NCBI GenBank assembly: GCA_003999685.1
Contig: CP021220.1
Coordinates: 2,294,001 to 2,358,000 of the forward strand
Direction: 5' to 3'
Length of the DNA: 64,000 nt
Origin: Taiwanofungus camphoratus
Taxonomy: Eukaryota; Basidiomycota; Agaricomycetes; Polyporales; Taiwanofungaceae
The notes under the pieces were generated by a model. It was not told the DNA's origin, ran no database searches, and was given only the letters and a program-made list of their open reading frames with translations. This document shows, in pieces, positions 43,794-56,269 of this stretch (the first letter of the stretch is position 1; the number at the start of each line of letters is the position of its first letter). The translations under genes and the position numbers were made by a program.

Positions 43794-46700
43794 ATGGCAT
43801 CCGCTACAACCACCACAGCCGTGGAACAGCTTTGTACACAATGGACGCGCTTGGCCGACGACGAGCTCACCACAGAGCAGATCGAAAGGCTTCTCAAACC
43901 TGTCCATGATGACCTCTGGGTGGCTGCAGCTTGCGTAGATCGGTTGTTGGATGATGAGACTCTGCAACGGCCACTTCTGGACCTCGGGATCGAGAGGACA
44001 CAAGGCGCACTTCAACGAAGCAAAGGTGCATACGAAAACCCGCAATACGATGCGGATGAACATGACGAAGGTGAGGCGGATGTCGAGCTGAGGTCAACGG
44101 ATGAACAAGGCATGGAGCAGAGACGGCATGTTTTCCTCGTTTCTCACTTCTGCGACGAACCTGCGGATGCACAACTGTGTCTTATACGTGCGGTTTTGCT
44201 GGACCGTCTGGACAGATTGAACACGTTTGTTGAGATATGCAAGGTGATACCCGCGGAAGAAGCCACAGCAGACGGGCTGGACGATGAATGGACAGATGAT
44301 CCCTGGGCGGATGAGACAGCGGAACCTCTACAAGGTTCCTCATCTGCATTACCCGGGCCACCGCCCATATCCCTTTCCACATTTTTGACGGCCGACTTGT
44401 TGCAGATAGCCTGCCTTCTTGCTTCCCTCGAGTATTTCCCCGCCCTTCGAGTGCTTATGGAAAGGCATGGTCTATGCTTATGGCCATACCGTTTCGCAAT
44501 CCTTGACAGTGTTCCAGAACATGCCCTTGCTTCACACTTCCGTGAGCTCCTTCCAAGTTACGACGCCTCGGTCGATATTGAGCAGAAGATGAAAGTTGAG
44601 CCTTGGAGATCGGAGCTTGACTTCTCGGAGGACTCGAGGGTGAAAACAGCTCTCAATGATTGCGGAGTGTGTCTCACAGTGGGTCATTCTCAAGAAACTG
44701 CTGGAGGGTTTGTTCCGCATGCAGAACCTCTGCCGTCTTCCGACCTCGCGGCGTGGTATCGAGATAGGGTCGACTTGATCATATCCTCAACTGGCATGGT
44801 CGACGCTTCCTTATCCCTCATCCAACATGCTGCTTCACAAGGTCTACCAGGACTGGACGAGGTCGGAGAGGAGCTCAGCCTCCTGTCTCGCCTAGTATAT
44901 GACACCCCGCTCTCGGATAAGGATGCTGACGAAGAATGGACGCTGGCTCGGTGGAAGTCTATGGAGCCATCAGCAGCAGTACGTGCATATCTCGCTCACT
45001 CAACGCCAGAGATGGTAGCCAAGGACATCAACAAGCTCGTTATGCCCTACCTCTTCGTTCTCGAATCGCGTGCGGAGCGTGCTGGCCGTCCAGATTCATC
45101 TCTCCCAAATCGCCTCTTGTACGAGTACATCCTTAATGCACCATTGGACATCGTTGCAGCAATATTCGAGGCTTCAAAGCCTACATTACCTCTCATCCAG
45201 CGACTGTTACGAAACGACGAGGACATGGCGCGGCTAGCTCTTGCTTGTCTATACGGGAGCGACAGTCTTGATGAGTGGGCCACGATGAGCCGTATATTTG
45301 AATGCCTTCCTGCATGGAATATTCTGGAGCAAGATGAGGATGAAGCGGACGAAACAGAGACCACTATCACGTCTCTTGGAGCTTTCGTGACACCTACCAC
45401 TACACGTCCCCGCTGTACCCCTGCAGATCTCATGGTTTTCTTCAACCCTCTTCCCTCATCATCTTTATCCCACGCTCTTGATGTCCTTGATGTACATTTA
45501 GAGTCTGCAGAAATCCTTGCTAGATGGAGCGTTCCCGCACCGCTGCGATGGTTCTTGTGTAGTAATTCTAGCATCGCAGAGCAGCGTTCTTGGGCTAGCA
45601 GGATGGCACGGCGAGCTGGTGGATCTCACGATCAGCCGGAAAGCCAAGATGATTGGGAATGGTTACTGGAAGATATGTTGAAGCTGTCCGGCTCCGGAGA
45701 GAGTGGTTCAAGAAGTGCATTCTGTCTATTATCAAGGGATGATGTCATTCGTATTTTCTTCAGCGGACTGCTGAGTACTGGTAGTAAGTGCCCTCTTCTT
45801 AGCCACCAGCACATACTAATCGTACAGTGATGTAGGATTTGACTTCGCAAAAAACTTACTGCATTCCTCGAACATTGATTTGTCGCTGGATCCTCAAGTA
45901 ATCGAAGATATATGCTTGACGTGCTCTCAGGAGTTTTACGAAAATGCAAGCTCAGGCAATTACCATTTCGGTGACATGAAGCTTGCCTATGACTGGTCGG
46001 TCTATGCATATTGATTACCCGTACCAAAACTCATGTGATTTAATGCAGCCTTGATTTACCCCAGCTATCAGAAAAAATTCGCAGAGAGAAAGACTTCATT
46101 GAGGCGACTTCTCGTCTATGCTCGTTCAACTTGTTGTCTCGTCCAGGAGTCCCGATTACACCCCTCGAGATCCGCCTGACGAAGGACCGTCTTTCTCTCG
46201 TTTCTCGTGTCCTTTCAAGTAACAATGATGCGTACAAGCACACTCAAGTGGTACTCGATCTCGTTCATAAACTAGGATTCAAGGAAGACGCTGTTGCTGA
46301 AGTGAAGACTCTCGCTATGCTCGCTGAAACAGCATTACAAGCTGAAGACCTCACTCGTGCCTATGAGACCAGCGAGAGGATGATCGAGACAGTCCTGAAT
46401 CTCAGATCATCCCTGGGAGTCGAAGATTCTGGCGCACGAGAGGCAAGTGAAGTCTGCTGGGTGGCCTGCTTCCAACTGGGTCGCCATCCAGAGTTCAAAG
46501 ATGTGCAGAAGAAGTTGACTCTATTGGGCCGTACTCTTGAGCTTTGCCCAGCCGATAGACTTCCGGATGTTCTTACGGCGTGGCGGCGTGTAGAACATGA
46601 TGTCATGGAAGAACGTCGCGGGAGACTTGCTTCTCGTCGAAATGGTACCCATATAGCCCCTTCTCGCAAGCACTCTCATGCCGATCGTGATGCTGTCTCG

Positions 46701-46997
46701 TCACTGGCAGCTCGTCTACACCACCTGCGTATGCCTGATCTGCATATGCCACAATCACCATTAGCCAGCGCACCAGATGCAGCAGCACTGGCGAACAAAG
46801 CGTTCGATAGTGTTGCGGCCAGTTTTCCATTCTCCATCGGCAGTAAGGGTAGATCATTCGTGCCGGAGGTTGACCCGCGGTCTAGTGATGGAGAGGGTAG
46901 CAGGTCTCGACATGATGGTGCCGATGTCTCTGCACAGGCCTCTCGTGTGTTGCAAAAAGGGATTGGTTGGTTGCTCGGAGAAGACGAGGACAGTTAG
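43794..46997 (+). CDS. SEC39: Sec39-domain protein (Dsl1 tethering complex subunit, NBAS-like)
   Basis: Three exons (43794-45783, 45836-45995, 46049-46997) encode 1,032 residues. Sec39 is a rod of helical repeats in the Dsl1 complex, which tethers COPI vesicles returning from Golgi to ER. Visible family stretches are LIRAVLLDRLDRLNTFVEIC, LLQIACLLASLEYFPALRVL, RPDSSLPNRLLYEYILNAPL and, late, FIEATSRLCSFNLLSRPGVP followed by ITPLEIRLTKDRLSLVSRVL. There is no signal peptide or membrane segment, as expected of a peripheral protein. Length is nearer fission yeast and animal forms than the 709-residue budding yeast protein. The donor at 45784 was selected because only it joins the next exon in phase. 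Confidence 0.88.
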
Positions 46998-47540
46998 AGA
47001 CATTGACATCCTTAAGTATTATGTACTTGAAAATACCACATCACGCCACACGGCGGTTGCTCTAAGCAGGACACAGTATGAGAACATTAGTGACCCAGGA
47101 GAGCCATAGCTCGCAGAAGTACAAAACAAAGCGACGAGCACCAGTTACAAATGGATCCGACAAGACGCGTATAGATGAGGATGACGGATGACTGAGTGTC
47201 GTAAATGCTCGAAGGAGCGTAAATGATGAAGCTGAAGGCCGACGAGAGACTGCTAGTATATGACGGAATACATTACTACAATGGATCTGTTGGGTACCAA
47301 GGGTAAATAGGATGATGTGCGAAGGAACATATAGACGAATGGGATACAAAGAGAACGCGAAATATTACCAATAAAAACCAAGATCCCAACCGACAACATT
47401 AGATGAAATGTCCCGAGTTTCCAGACTTCTACAATGGTGATACACACAAGAAATGACAGGTAAATAATAATGGATGCAACGAGTGTGAAGGTGCCTGATG
47501 CACCGATGAAAAACTATTGTTGGTGATAGCGGGCCTGCGC
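46998..47540. other. Intergenic, 3' ends of two convergent genes
   Basis: This 543-base gap lies between the SEC39 stop and the stop of the serine-rich protein gene on the other strand. An AATAAA is at 47370-47375. There is no coding or repeat signal. Confidence 0.5.
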
Positions 47541-50362
47541 CTACGTCCCACTTGCAAAGCGAGATCCCACCCCTGTGCGCGCTCGGGGCCGATTTACGAC
47601 CCCGACCTTGACACCAGCCTTTTTCAAGTCTTCCAGGTCTGCGACAGAAGGGCGGCCCACAGAGCCTCTCCCACATGCAGAGCAATAATTACCTGCACTT
47701 TCGGCTGTCCGCAGCTCTTCTACTTCGGCCTTCAGATCCCTCACCTGCCCCTCCAGCTCCCATATCTGACGCTGCCACGCCTTACGCGCGGACATGATCT
47801 GCTCCTGCAATGCTTGAATCACAGGTGACTGATCGTCCTGCGCAATCATAGGGACACCCTTGTCCTCACTCACGCGAGAATACGACTTCAATGGGAAGTC
47901 AGGGCTCAGCGGTGAAATGGCGGTTGTAGCAGTGGTGGGCGTGCCGTGATCCACGTCGAGAGATGGCCGTGTCAGCTCCTGGGGGCTGATGAGGTTATCC
48001 GAAAACGTCGTGCTGAACAGCGTCGATACAGGACGCAGGCTCAAGGCCACGAAATCCGTCGCGCCAGGTGGAGCGCTGCTTGGCGAAGGGGCAGACAAAG
48101 TGCTCGAAAGCGAGGTCGATGGAGTCGGCGTGATGGAGACAGTATATCCATGCGATGGAGTGTCGTTCGCAGCTGACGCCGGATGCACCTTGGACGAACC
48201 ACTGACCACCGAAGGCGAGGTCATAATAGACAGATCCGGCGCATTGCGCCTCGCGCTCAGCTGGCGTTCCCTTGGGACGACGGATTCCTTTGAATCAGAG
48301 TAATGCGAAGCTGAATCAGACGAGGACCCAGAATCTGCGTTATTCATGCCAGAGTCACCTACACCAAGAAGTGACGGTGACAAAGACGGCACAGGAACCC
48401 GGTGAGCTGATGCCTTCCGCACTCTAGCTGTCGAGGGCACAGGATGAGGAGCATGGGCCACAGTATCCGTGGACAGCGAAGGCACCGGCGGAAGCGGGCA
48501 ATTCAGTGGCTTGTCACGATCTTTCGCGTTGTTGAAGAGCCTCATAAATCCGCTCTTCTTCCGCGAAACGCCTCTTGGAAGCGCCCCGCTGCCCATGGAC
48601 TGTTGCGATGACTCTGTGGGGGTAGTCGGGACGCACTGGCTCAGTTCCATCTTAGCTTCCATCTTAGCCTTCACGCCTCCCGCGCTCGTCGAGCGCGTCC
48701 TCTTCTCACTAGTGATACTCCGTTGGTCAAGATCCAGGCCCTGAACGCGTGACTTGTACAAGCTAGAAGCATAAGAGCTCGATATGACAGGGTTGTTAGT
48801 AGCGCTCCTCGAGCGCTCCCTGGCCTGCGCTTCCTCCAGAGAAATGAGTTTGATGGACGGCGCTCCCGGGGTTTCGTTCCACCCCGGAAACCCGCCAAAG
48901 GCGTTACTAGATAGAAGCTTCGTCTCTCTATTTCGGGAAGGACTGGAGCCTTCCTTCTGTCCAGAGCTGCCGGTTCCTGTTCCGTCGAGTATGCTTGCCG
49001 GGAACGGCTGCATAGCAGGCTTGCTGACGGGAATGGGGGTTGAGATACCCCTGCTAGCTACACGAGTTGGCGGAGAGGAATCGCTCGGACTCGGGTTGAC
49101 CGAGGAAAGAGATGTGCCGGGAGTGAGAGATATCGTCGTCGTCGACCGCGATTGGAACATGCTGCTCGTCGTTGCCGTGTCGGTGAGCGTTGCGTTCGAG
49201 TCGCTCCGGGTAACCGCGGGAGGGACAGCAGGGAGAGCCGTAGAGATGACCGACTTTGGCGATGATATGATTGGCTTGGGCCCCTCATATACACGGCGGA
49301 CGAGGTCCGGATTAGCATAGGGGTGGGTATACTCCGGAGTAACAGGGGTCGGAGAGCGTGAAGAGGAATTGTTGGAAAACGTAGGCTCTAGGGGCGATAA
49401 CTGCGTGGGGGATGCCGTCCCCATCAAGCGTGACATGGGAGATGTGTTCCCTGAGCGTGAGGGTTGAGGGGGGAGGCGTGTCTCAACGGACTCAGGGGAC
49501 GAGACACCGGAGAAATTAGGGTGTGGATGTGAAGGTGTACGGGAACGTAAACGGGGAAGCGACAGCTTGTCTCGCAATGTGGTCTGAGGAGAGGGGGTAA
49601 GCGCAAGAGATGTCGAAGACATCGACGCCTGAGCCAAAGCACTAGAAAAGAGGGAGACACCATCATTGCTTGTTAAAAACAAACACGACGGTAATCGCAT
49701 ACATACAGGAGCGCTCCACCATTACTGTACGATTCGAAGGATTGCTTGGCCTTCCCCTGGGAGCGGTTCGAGTCTGTGCTCGGTCTCTTTTCGTTATTAC
49801 CCTTGTTCCTTCCCCAAACTTTCTTACCGCTATCTCCCTTGTTGCCTTTGGAACGCTTGGAGCTCGAAGCCTCCTTCTCGTCCTGTTTGAAGACATCGTC
49901 CTCGCCGAGCTCCCAAGGAGCGCGGGAATGAAACCTCATCTTCGGGCCGTACATGCTAATTCTAAGCAGTTCCTCATCCTCTTCATTAACAGAAACTTGG
50001 TCGTCTTCAGGAGAGTTATTATGTTCGTAAGAAGAGCGGGGGTCGTCGTCGAGATCCAGGCTGCTGGCATTGGGAAAATTGAGCCGCTCCCGGTCGGACA
50101 TGGGAGAGCGGGGTTCGGACGAAGGTGCTCGAGTCTGTGGGGGAATGACGAAATGAAACGAGTTAGTGTTCGCGTCGAGCTCAGCCCGGTCGAGGGGTCG
50201 TGGAGAAAAGTGTGCGCGGCTATACACAGAGGGGGAATCAGAGAACTCGGAAAGAGAGGGAAAGCGGCCGTGAAGATCAGCGCGGGCAGTGCGTTGGTCT
50301 AGGAGATGTCTGAGATGGTCCTCCGGGGTTTGGAGGTCGGCAGGGGAGTTCATGACGCTCAT
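47541..50362 (-). CDS. Serine/proline-rich protein of unknown function with C-terminal coiled coil
   Basis: Two exons (49707-50362 and 47541-49641) encode 918 residues. The sequence is dominated by Ser, Thr and Pro, with many SP/TP sites, and is likely disordered. An N-terminal part (residues 1-215) carries the segment ISMYGPKMRFHSRAPWELGE and a Lys/Arg-rich patch. Near the end a heptad-rich coiled coil (about residues 805-850) runs into YCSACGRG and a basic tail, LKKAGVKVGVVNRPRARTGV. One CxxC is too little for a known zinc site. I know no family for it; basidiomycete hypothetical protein is the best label. An alternative upstream start extends the frame to 50500 but looks non-coding. CGR1 is divergent from it. 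Confidence 0.75.
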
Positions 50363-50985
50363 TTTGCCCGCAGTCCCTTCGATAAGACGTCGACAGCCAC
50401 GGTGGCAGGGCCAACGACGGGAGTGTCGCGAGGACAAGGTCTGCAGTTGAGCCAGGATTGAACCGCTTCCGGCTAGTGTCCCAGATCTGCCCAAACACAC
50501 ATCAACACACTTTCGTCTTCTTCCACAGACTAACTGAACCTCAGGCCTCAGCGTCCGCTCGAACGTTGCTCATGCTCCCATGCAGTCGCCCGACGTCGAC
50601 GTTCACGCGCCTAGTAGTCTAAACCCTGCATCCTGGATACCCTCGGGGAAGCATTGGCAGGCAAAAGCGCGCGTTTGCACTCTTACAGCGCCTAGTGATA
50701 AGCCGTGTCTGTACATACTATCATCTTGGCCAACGCGTCTGGAGTCCCTCATCCGACAGCCGTGCGTGTGATGATCATGATACAGCAGAGCTTTAGCAGT
50801 CTCCAGCCGCAGACAGACAGACTAACGGTCGTCGTGCAGAGGACCACTTGCATTGCTAGCCCGATTCGATCTAATTCAATATAATAATTTTGTATCCTCG
50901 TGCGAAAATAATCCCTAGCATATTATTATCTTCCTGCCTGTCACATCCCTCGAGCCTACCGCAGTGCACTTTCATCACAGTCAGT
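50363..50985. other. Divergent promoter region, serine-rich gene / CGR1
   Basis: This 623-base region separates two divergent start codons. It is AT-rich just upstream of CGR1 (about 50875-50935). No repeat or RNA gene is apparent. Confidence 0.45.
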
Positions 50986-51548
50986 ATGTCTGCAACAGAA
51001 ACGGTGCATACGGAACTCGTCGGTGAATCAGAGCGTCCCTCAGCGATTCCTCTCGCCGCTTCCTCCGCTGGTCGACTTTCTGGCAAAGTATGGAAGCACC
51101 AAAGATCAGCAACCGTGTACGTCTAGCCCCCCCGCATGCTCTGCCAAATTCTCATCCCATGTGTTCAGCCGCTCGAGTATCCCTGACGGCGTGAAGACGA
51201 AAAAGTGGCAGGAGCGCATGCAGAAAACCGTCAAAGAAAAGGCCATCAAGATGCTGCAGACGGAGCTCAGGGAGGAAAAGAAGGCCGAGATCACGCGGTG
51301 CGCTGCTTCATCGCCCTTCCACAGAGAGGCCAGACACTCACTGTCGACTCTTATGACAGGAGAAGGGAGATCACGTTGGAGAGAAAGAAGGCTGCCGAGG
51401 AGCGACGGAGGTTGGAAGAAGACAAGGCCAAGGTTAGCAGCATGAAACAGATCGACGCACTGATTAGACTGACCTTCCATAGATGGGCGCAAGGAAGGCT
51501 GCAAGGCTGCGCCGGAAGGCTGGTCGAACAAAGAAAATCAATCATTGA
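50986..51548 (+). CDS. CGR1: rRNA-processing protein Cgr1
   Basis: Four exons (50986-51116, 51169-51297, 51360-51432, 51483-51548) encode 132 residues. Cgr1 is a small, charged nucleolar protein needed for 60S subunit formation. The N-terminus ends in SGKVWKHQRSATVRS, and SIPDGVKTKKWQERMQKTVK follows. The family hallmark REITLERKKAAEERRRLEED then runs through KMGARKAARLRRKAGRTKKI to the end. Most of the protein is a basic coiled coil. All three introns are 52-62 bases and phases close. Confidence 0.94.
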
Positions 51549-52112
51549 CACCAACCGACGTCCTTCCGTTTACCTAGATATTGCTCACACGGCTTGGCTT
51601 TTCGTCTAGCTCACTGATTTCGCTGTTTGTTGGCCGACATCATTAAGGGGCCATCACATTCATCCGGGGGTTATTGGCGCGGGATGGCCTGGCCGTGCAC
51701 ACCAAGTGATCCAAGCATCGGCAGTACGTAAGAACACATGTCAGAGTCAGATTATTCGTTATTCGGGCTTCTGCGCGCGCTTGCATGGATCTCATGCAGT
51801 AGGGAGGAGACTGATTTTCATCGACAAAACAACCCGCATCGTGTTTGTGTCATGCTTCTACGACACATGTATACCACTATTCGCTCAATTGCCACCTTGG
51901 ACACGTACACTCACACCATTAGTCGGGGGACCGATGGTCTGGACCTGAACCGATGGGGCAGCTCCTGCTCAATAAGTCGTGGATGATGCAGACGATGGAT
52001 ACCAAGCCAAGCTGATGCCAGCGCAGTCTGAGAAGCCGACAAGCCATGCCACGGTGAATGATAGATAGTCAGAACAATCAGTAGTAACGCCACAAGTTAC
52101 CATCTGTCCCTT
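51549..52112. other. Intergenic, 3' ends of CGR1 and VPS18
   Basis: About 560 bases lie between convergent stops. The short frames here, such as 51706-51948 (+), show no motif. Nothing else is noticed. Confidence 0.5.
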
Positions 52113-55100
52113 TCAGAGGGCCCAGCTCGCGTCCACCTCCCCTGGCTGTACAAACGGCTTGTCCAGCCCTGCCACCACGCTCTCACATAGCGGGCAGTTC
52201 GCCGCAAGCAAATCCTCCAGTTCCTTGCGCATCTTCTCCACCTTCTCCGTGTCCCGCTCGCTGCCACTCCGCTTCGACCCTGCACCGATGCCCGGTATCC
52301 ACCCCACGGGCGCCGTAACGACGCTCGCGAGCGCGTCGGGGACGATCAGATCGCGAAGGCGGTCGCCAGCGGAGAGGAGGTTGCGCCCAAGTGAGTTCGT
52401 GGCGCGGTGCCCGTTCTGGGGCCCGATGCCGAAGTTGGCTGAGAGTAACGTGCGTTGTGAAGGCGGGTGCCGGCTGGTTGGTGTGCCCGAGAGAAGAGAG
52501 GGGTTGGTGATGGAGCTGCGGTCGATTGGACCTTGTTGTGCACCCTTGACTAGCTCAGTCTGGAGGGCGAGGATGCGGCGGAGAGCGTGGGCAGGCAGAT
52601 ATTCCTTGGTCTGCGTGCGTGACGTGAGCATTGGGACGATAAGTGAAGCAGAGCACGTACCAGTCCTATCAGACAGTCGGCATGGAATGTGTGCTGACAT
52701 GGGAACACATAAAATTGCCGTGTCAATAAGGCAACATGGCACACCGAACATTTCTCTGCAGCATCGATCGTCACGAAACGCTTTTGCAAAGCGTCAATGT
52801 CTTGCTTGATTGCCTCCGCATTCCGTGTCGCTTCATCCATCTCACCCCTGAGGACATCGATATGAGCGGAGTAGCCCTCGAGAGCCGTGCATATCTCATC
52901 CTTGAAGTCATCAATGACGACAAAATCTGGAAAGAATGGAAGAATATCCTCAATTTTGAGAAGGTCTGTGTTCTCGAGGAAGCGCATGGCCCTGCAAGGC
53001 GCACGAGTCAACTCCGTGTACAATGAATAAATCAGAACTTGAGCGGACGACCTCACATTTTGATATCTCGTTTATCCTGCACGACATACTTTGCGATCTT
53101 GAGCCACAACTTCTTTCGTAGCTGGTCGTCGTCTTCCGGCATATCTGCATTTATCTTTGCAAGCTCCAGGTCACCCTTCGCCAGCGCAAGGTCTACACTA
53201 TTCTCGTACAGCCCCATCTTGGAGTAGATATGAACACAAGGCTGCGTGCGTCCTGCCTTTTTGCATAGGCGCAGGGCATAATCAAGATCATAGTATGGCT
53301 TTCCAGTAAGAGGATCTGAGGGTGCTGTGGAGAGGAAGCGAAGAAGCGGACCATCGTCTTCAGGTTGCAAGTTCGAAGTCGATTGAGCAGTTAGATAGGG
53401 GGTGGACGCATAGAATGTGATTATGAGATTGTGTATTGTCGGTGATGTATTTCCTTGCTGGAAGATGACGTGGTTGAGGTAGCGAATGGCTTGATTGGGG
53501 GAAAGAGGATCACGGGGAGTGTGTTGGAGGAGGAGCAACGCCGGTACGAGACGCAGAGGGTCCAAAGCCCGTTGGCGTAGCCACGAATCTACAGTTTCCT
53601 GTGGTGCCTGACGAATGAGAACAGGTCCGAAGCGATAGTACAACTCCAAATCAGACTAATCGGGATCAAATCAGTTACAACGCCCATGCCAGTATTGAAT
53701 TGCGTACTTGTCTATTGATGACATCAATGGCTTTTGTCCATGCCTCCTCCAAGATCCAATGTTCGACAACCCGCTCGAAGTCACCAACCACTGTAGCATA
53801 ATGTAGATACATATCTACGCGGCCATGTCCTTGAATGAGCTCATACACAGTTCTAGGATCCAAATTGATCTGGCAAATAGGCCTCGTCAGAAGCAGTTTC
53901 CGAATTCTAAACTGAAGCCAGATACCTTGTAGGTTTCGAAAAATTGTCGCAAGTCGTCTTCGAGAATGGCGCGCTCCGCCTGCAGGTTGTCGACATCATG
54001 CGTCACAGACTCTGATGCCACTAGATCGTCCAGTTCATTGCACTTGCTGAGATAAAACTCGACAAGCCAAGTCGCAAGCATCATTCGCTGGGAGAGGTCC
54101 TGGATGACGGATGACATTCACGTTCACGACAAGCCAGTAAGACCAGCTAAAACTCACTGTCTTCCTTGTCCTCTCTAGTCGTGAGATAAGATATGATCGG
54201 AGGGCATCCCGTTCGCCAGCATCAAGGAATTTGAGGGTAACTTCTTCGAAGCTAACGGAACATTGAGCATAGCATTGAGCTGCTTGGAAGTATCTTCCTT
54301 CGTCGAAGAACGCTCGTGCTTGAGCTGACATAACATGATCTCTGTGGCTTGCAGTCTAACAATATGAGCTCGACGAATTCACCGCTGCAAGGAAATGCTC
54401 TACCTTTGCATACTGCAGCGCAGCGTCGTACTGGCCTTTTCCGAGGTAGATTTTCCAGACATCACGCTGCTCATTCTTCACACCGAGCTCAAATATGGAT
54501 TGGTCAGTGTACACCCAATACGTTCTACGTATAGGGTCTGCCGTTATACCACGAACCTCTTCACTCGCTTTCTGAAGAGCCAGGTTGCTGGCGTGAGCGT
54601 GATGCCAAGTGATGAGTGCAGAGGATAGTCACCAAGGGTAGCATTTCCTCATAAGTCAGCTGCTCATTGAGACTCGACACGCCTACTATACGATCCCCGT
54701 ATAGCAGTATGAAGTGAAATTCAGTCAAGGCGATAGACCAAGGAACTCCCAGTGAAGCGCCATCTGTCCGTGATGGCGACAAAGACGGAGAAATAGGGAT
54801 GGTAGGGTAAGGAAGAAGCTCAGCGCCATCGATCAAATCGTCCGAGACAGACTCAAAGTTCAGGGTTCCGTGGTATACACCAGGACCTATGGGATGATTC
54901 GTCAGGAAGAAAAAGTTCAACGTTAAAAACATGCCTGACCAGTCATCCATGCAATGTTCCTAGGCAAGGAGTGAGCCTGATCTGCATTTGAGCTGAACAC
55001 ATGTAGCTCCGAATGATCGATGTTGCCCGGTAGCTCCGAAATCTCTTCGGACTATCAATTAAGAGCCATTGAGGTGAAACATGATACTGACTAGGAGGTG

Positions 55101-56037
55101 TGTCTCGATAGCTCGTAAAGAGACCCGAGAATACTCGCCCGCCGTCGTCAGACCGTCTATCTGGCATGCCCACGAACTGGTGTATTCGCGTGGGCGTAGT
55201 TACGACAACCAGAGCCCTCTTTGGGTCTGAGGGGGGGAAGAAGTCGAACTTGAGACCAGTTACGGGCTGACGCTCGGGGAGCGTGAACACAGGCTGGAAA
55301 TATCGTTCCTGTGATTTGAAGAAATCCTCTTCGGCATCAAGGACAGCCTCGTAGATAGTCCCATTCTTCGCTCCAATGAGCATTTCTCGTGTAGAGGTCG
55401 AATGGGAGGAAGATAAAAGGGAAGATTTATTCCAGGCAATGCTTTCAATGACCATTTTGAAGCTCTTCAGCTGCCTCGGTTTCTTCCATCCTCGGTAAAG
55501 GTACCAGTTCTCCCCTTGGGCAGAGGTGACGAGTAGGTGACGTCCCGAAGGATCCAGAAACAGCTTGTGGATAGTGAACTCAGTGGGCTTGCGCGGAATT
55601 GGGATCTTCATAACTTGCTCGTAGCGCGAAAGCTCGATCTGCACGATGGTATTGTTGGCGAGGCCCATGCAAAGGATATCTGAGGATACAACAAGCGATA
55701 TGAGAGGTGCGGGAAGTGTGTATTGCACGCGACCGAGCTCGAATAATGGTGCAGCTGCAACAGCTGTTTCGACTGGGTCCTGCTCAAGACGATGAAGAAA
55801 TAAAAAACGAGAGAGCACACCGTGACTCACAGGTGTCCCGGGGACGTCGGATAGAATGTTATCTTGCTCATATGGCGACGGCTCGAAACCTTCATATTGG
55901 ACCTGAGGTAGAGAAATTCCGCCATGAGAAAGACCAGGGGCAGAGGCGTGCTCAACGTCTAGTGAAGCCAACAGTAGCGCGTAAGTTCAAATTATCATGC
56001 GACATTCAAAGGAAAGTTACGCACATTCATCGAACAT
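52113..56037 (-). CDS. VPS18: Vacuolar sorting protein Vps18/Pep3 (HOPS/CORVET core, RING)
   Basis: Eleven exons encode 1,122 residues: 56025-56037, 55092-55958, 54940-55044, 54633-54886, 54404-54571, 54158-54355, 53926-54099, 53708-53869, 53057-53655, 52661-52991, 52113-52610. Vps18 is a core subunit of the HOPS and CORVET tethers and so acts in endosome and vacuole fusion. The N-terminal half is a beta-propeller (ADPIRRTYWVYTDQSIFELG marks the conserved end of the Pep3/Vps18 domain). A helical solenoid follows (YDAALQYAK, FDEGRYFQAAQCYAQCS, LHYATVVGDFERVVEHWILE). The C-terminal RING has CSVC, then CQHTFHADC, an insert of roughly 130 residues, and CPLC. The first coding exon holds only MFDE plus one base. 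The acceptor before exon 3 (55045) was chosen to keep the frame and is the least certain junction. Confidence 0.92.
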
Positions 56038-56136
56038 CGTGTGCAATTGTGACCACGACAGTCCGCGGGTAGTCGCGAGTCGCGAGGTTAGAGGGCGCCA
56101 GCTTGTGCGCTGCGGTGATCACATACGCGTCGGAAC

Positions 56137-56142
56137 CACGTG
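56137..56142. promoter_or_regulatory. CACGTG E-box in the VPS18-ureD shared promoter
   Basis: CACGTG lies about 100 bases upstream of the VPS18 ATG and about 130 upstream of the ureD ATG, in a 232-base divergent control region. Use by either gene is inferred from position alone. Confidence 0.35.
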
Positions 56143-56269
56143 ATCCATGGGAAGCAAGCTCGCAACTGGGCAGATTGTCGACGCAGTCAAGTACTTACAG
56201 CATTACATCGACATGGACTATACCGTCAAACTGCTGTGACCCAAGTGCCGTCTCTACCGTCTCATATTA

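Noticed and set aside
48784-49320. Plus-strand frame of 178 codons within the serine-rich gene
   Set aside because: It is a shadow of Ser/Pro-rich coding on the opposite strand, without motifs.
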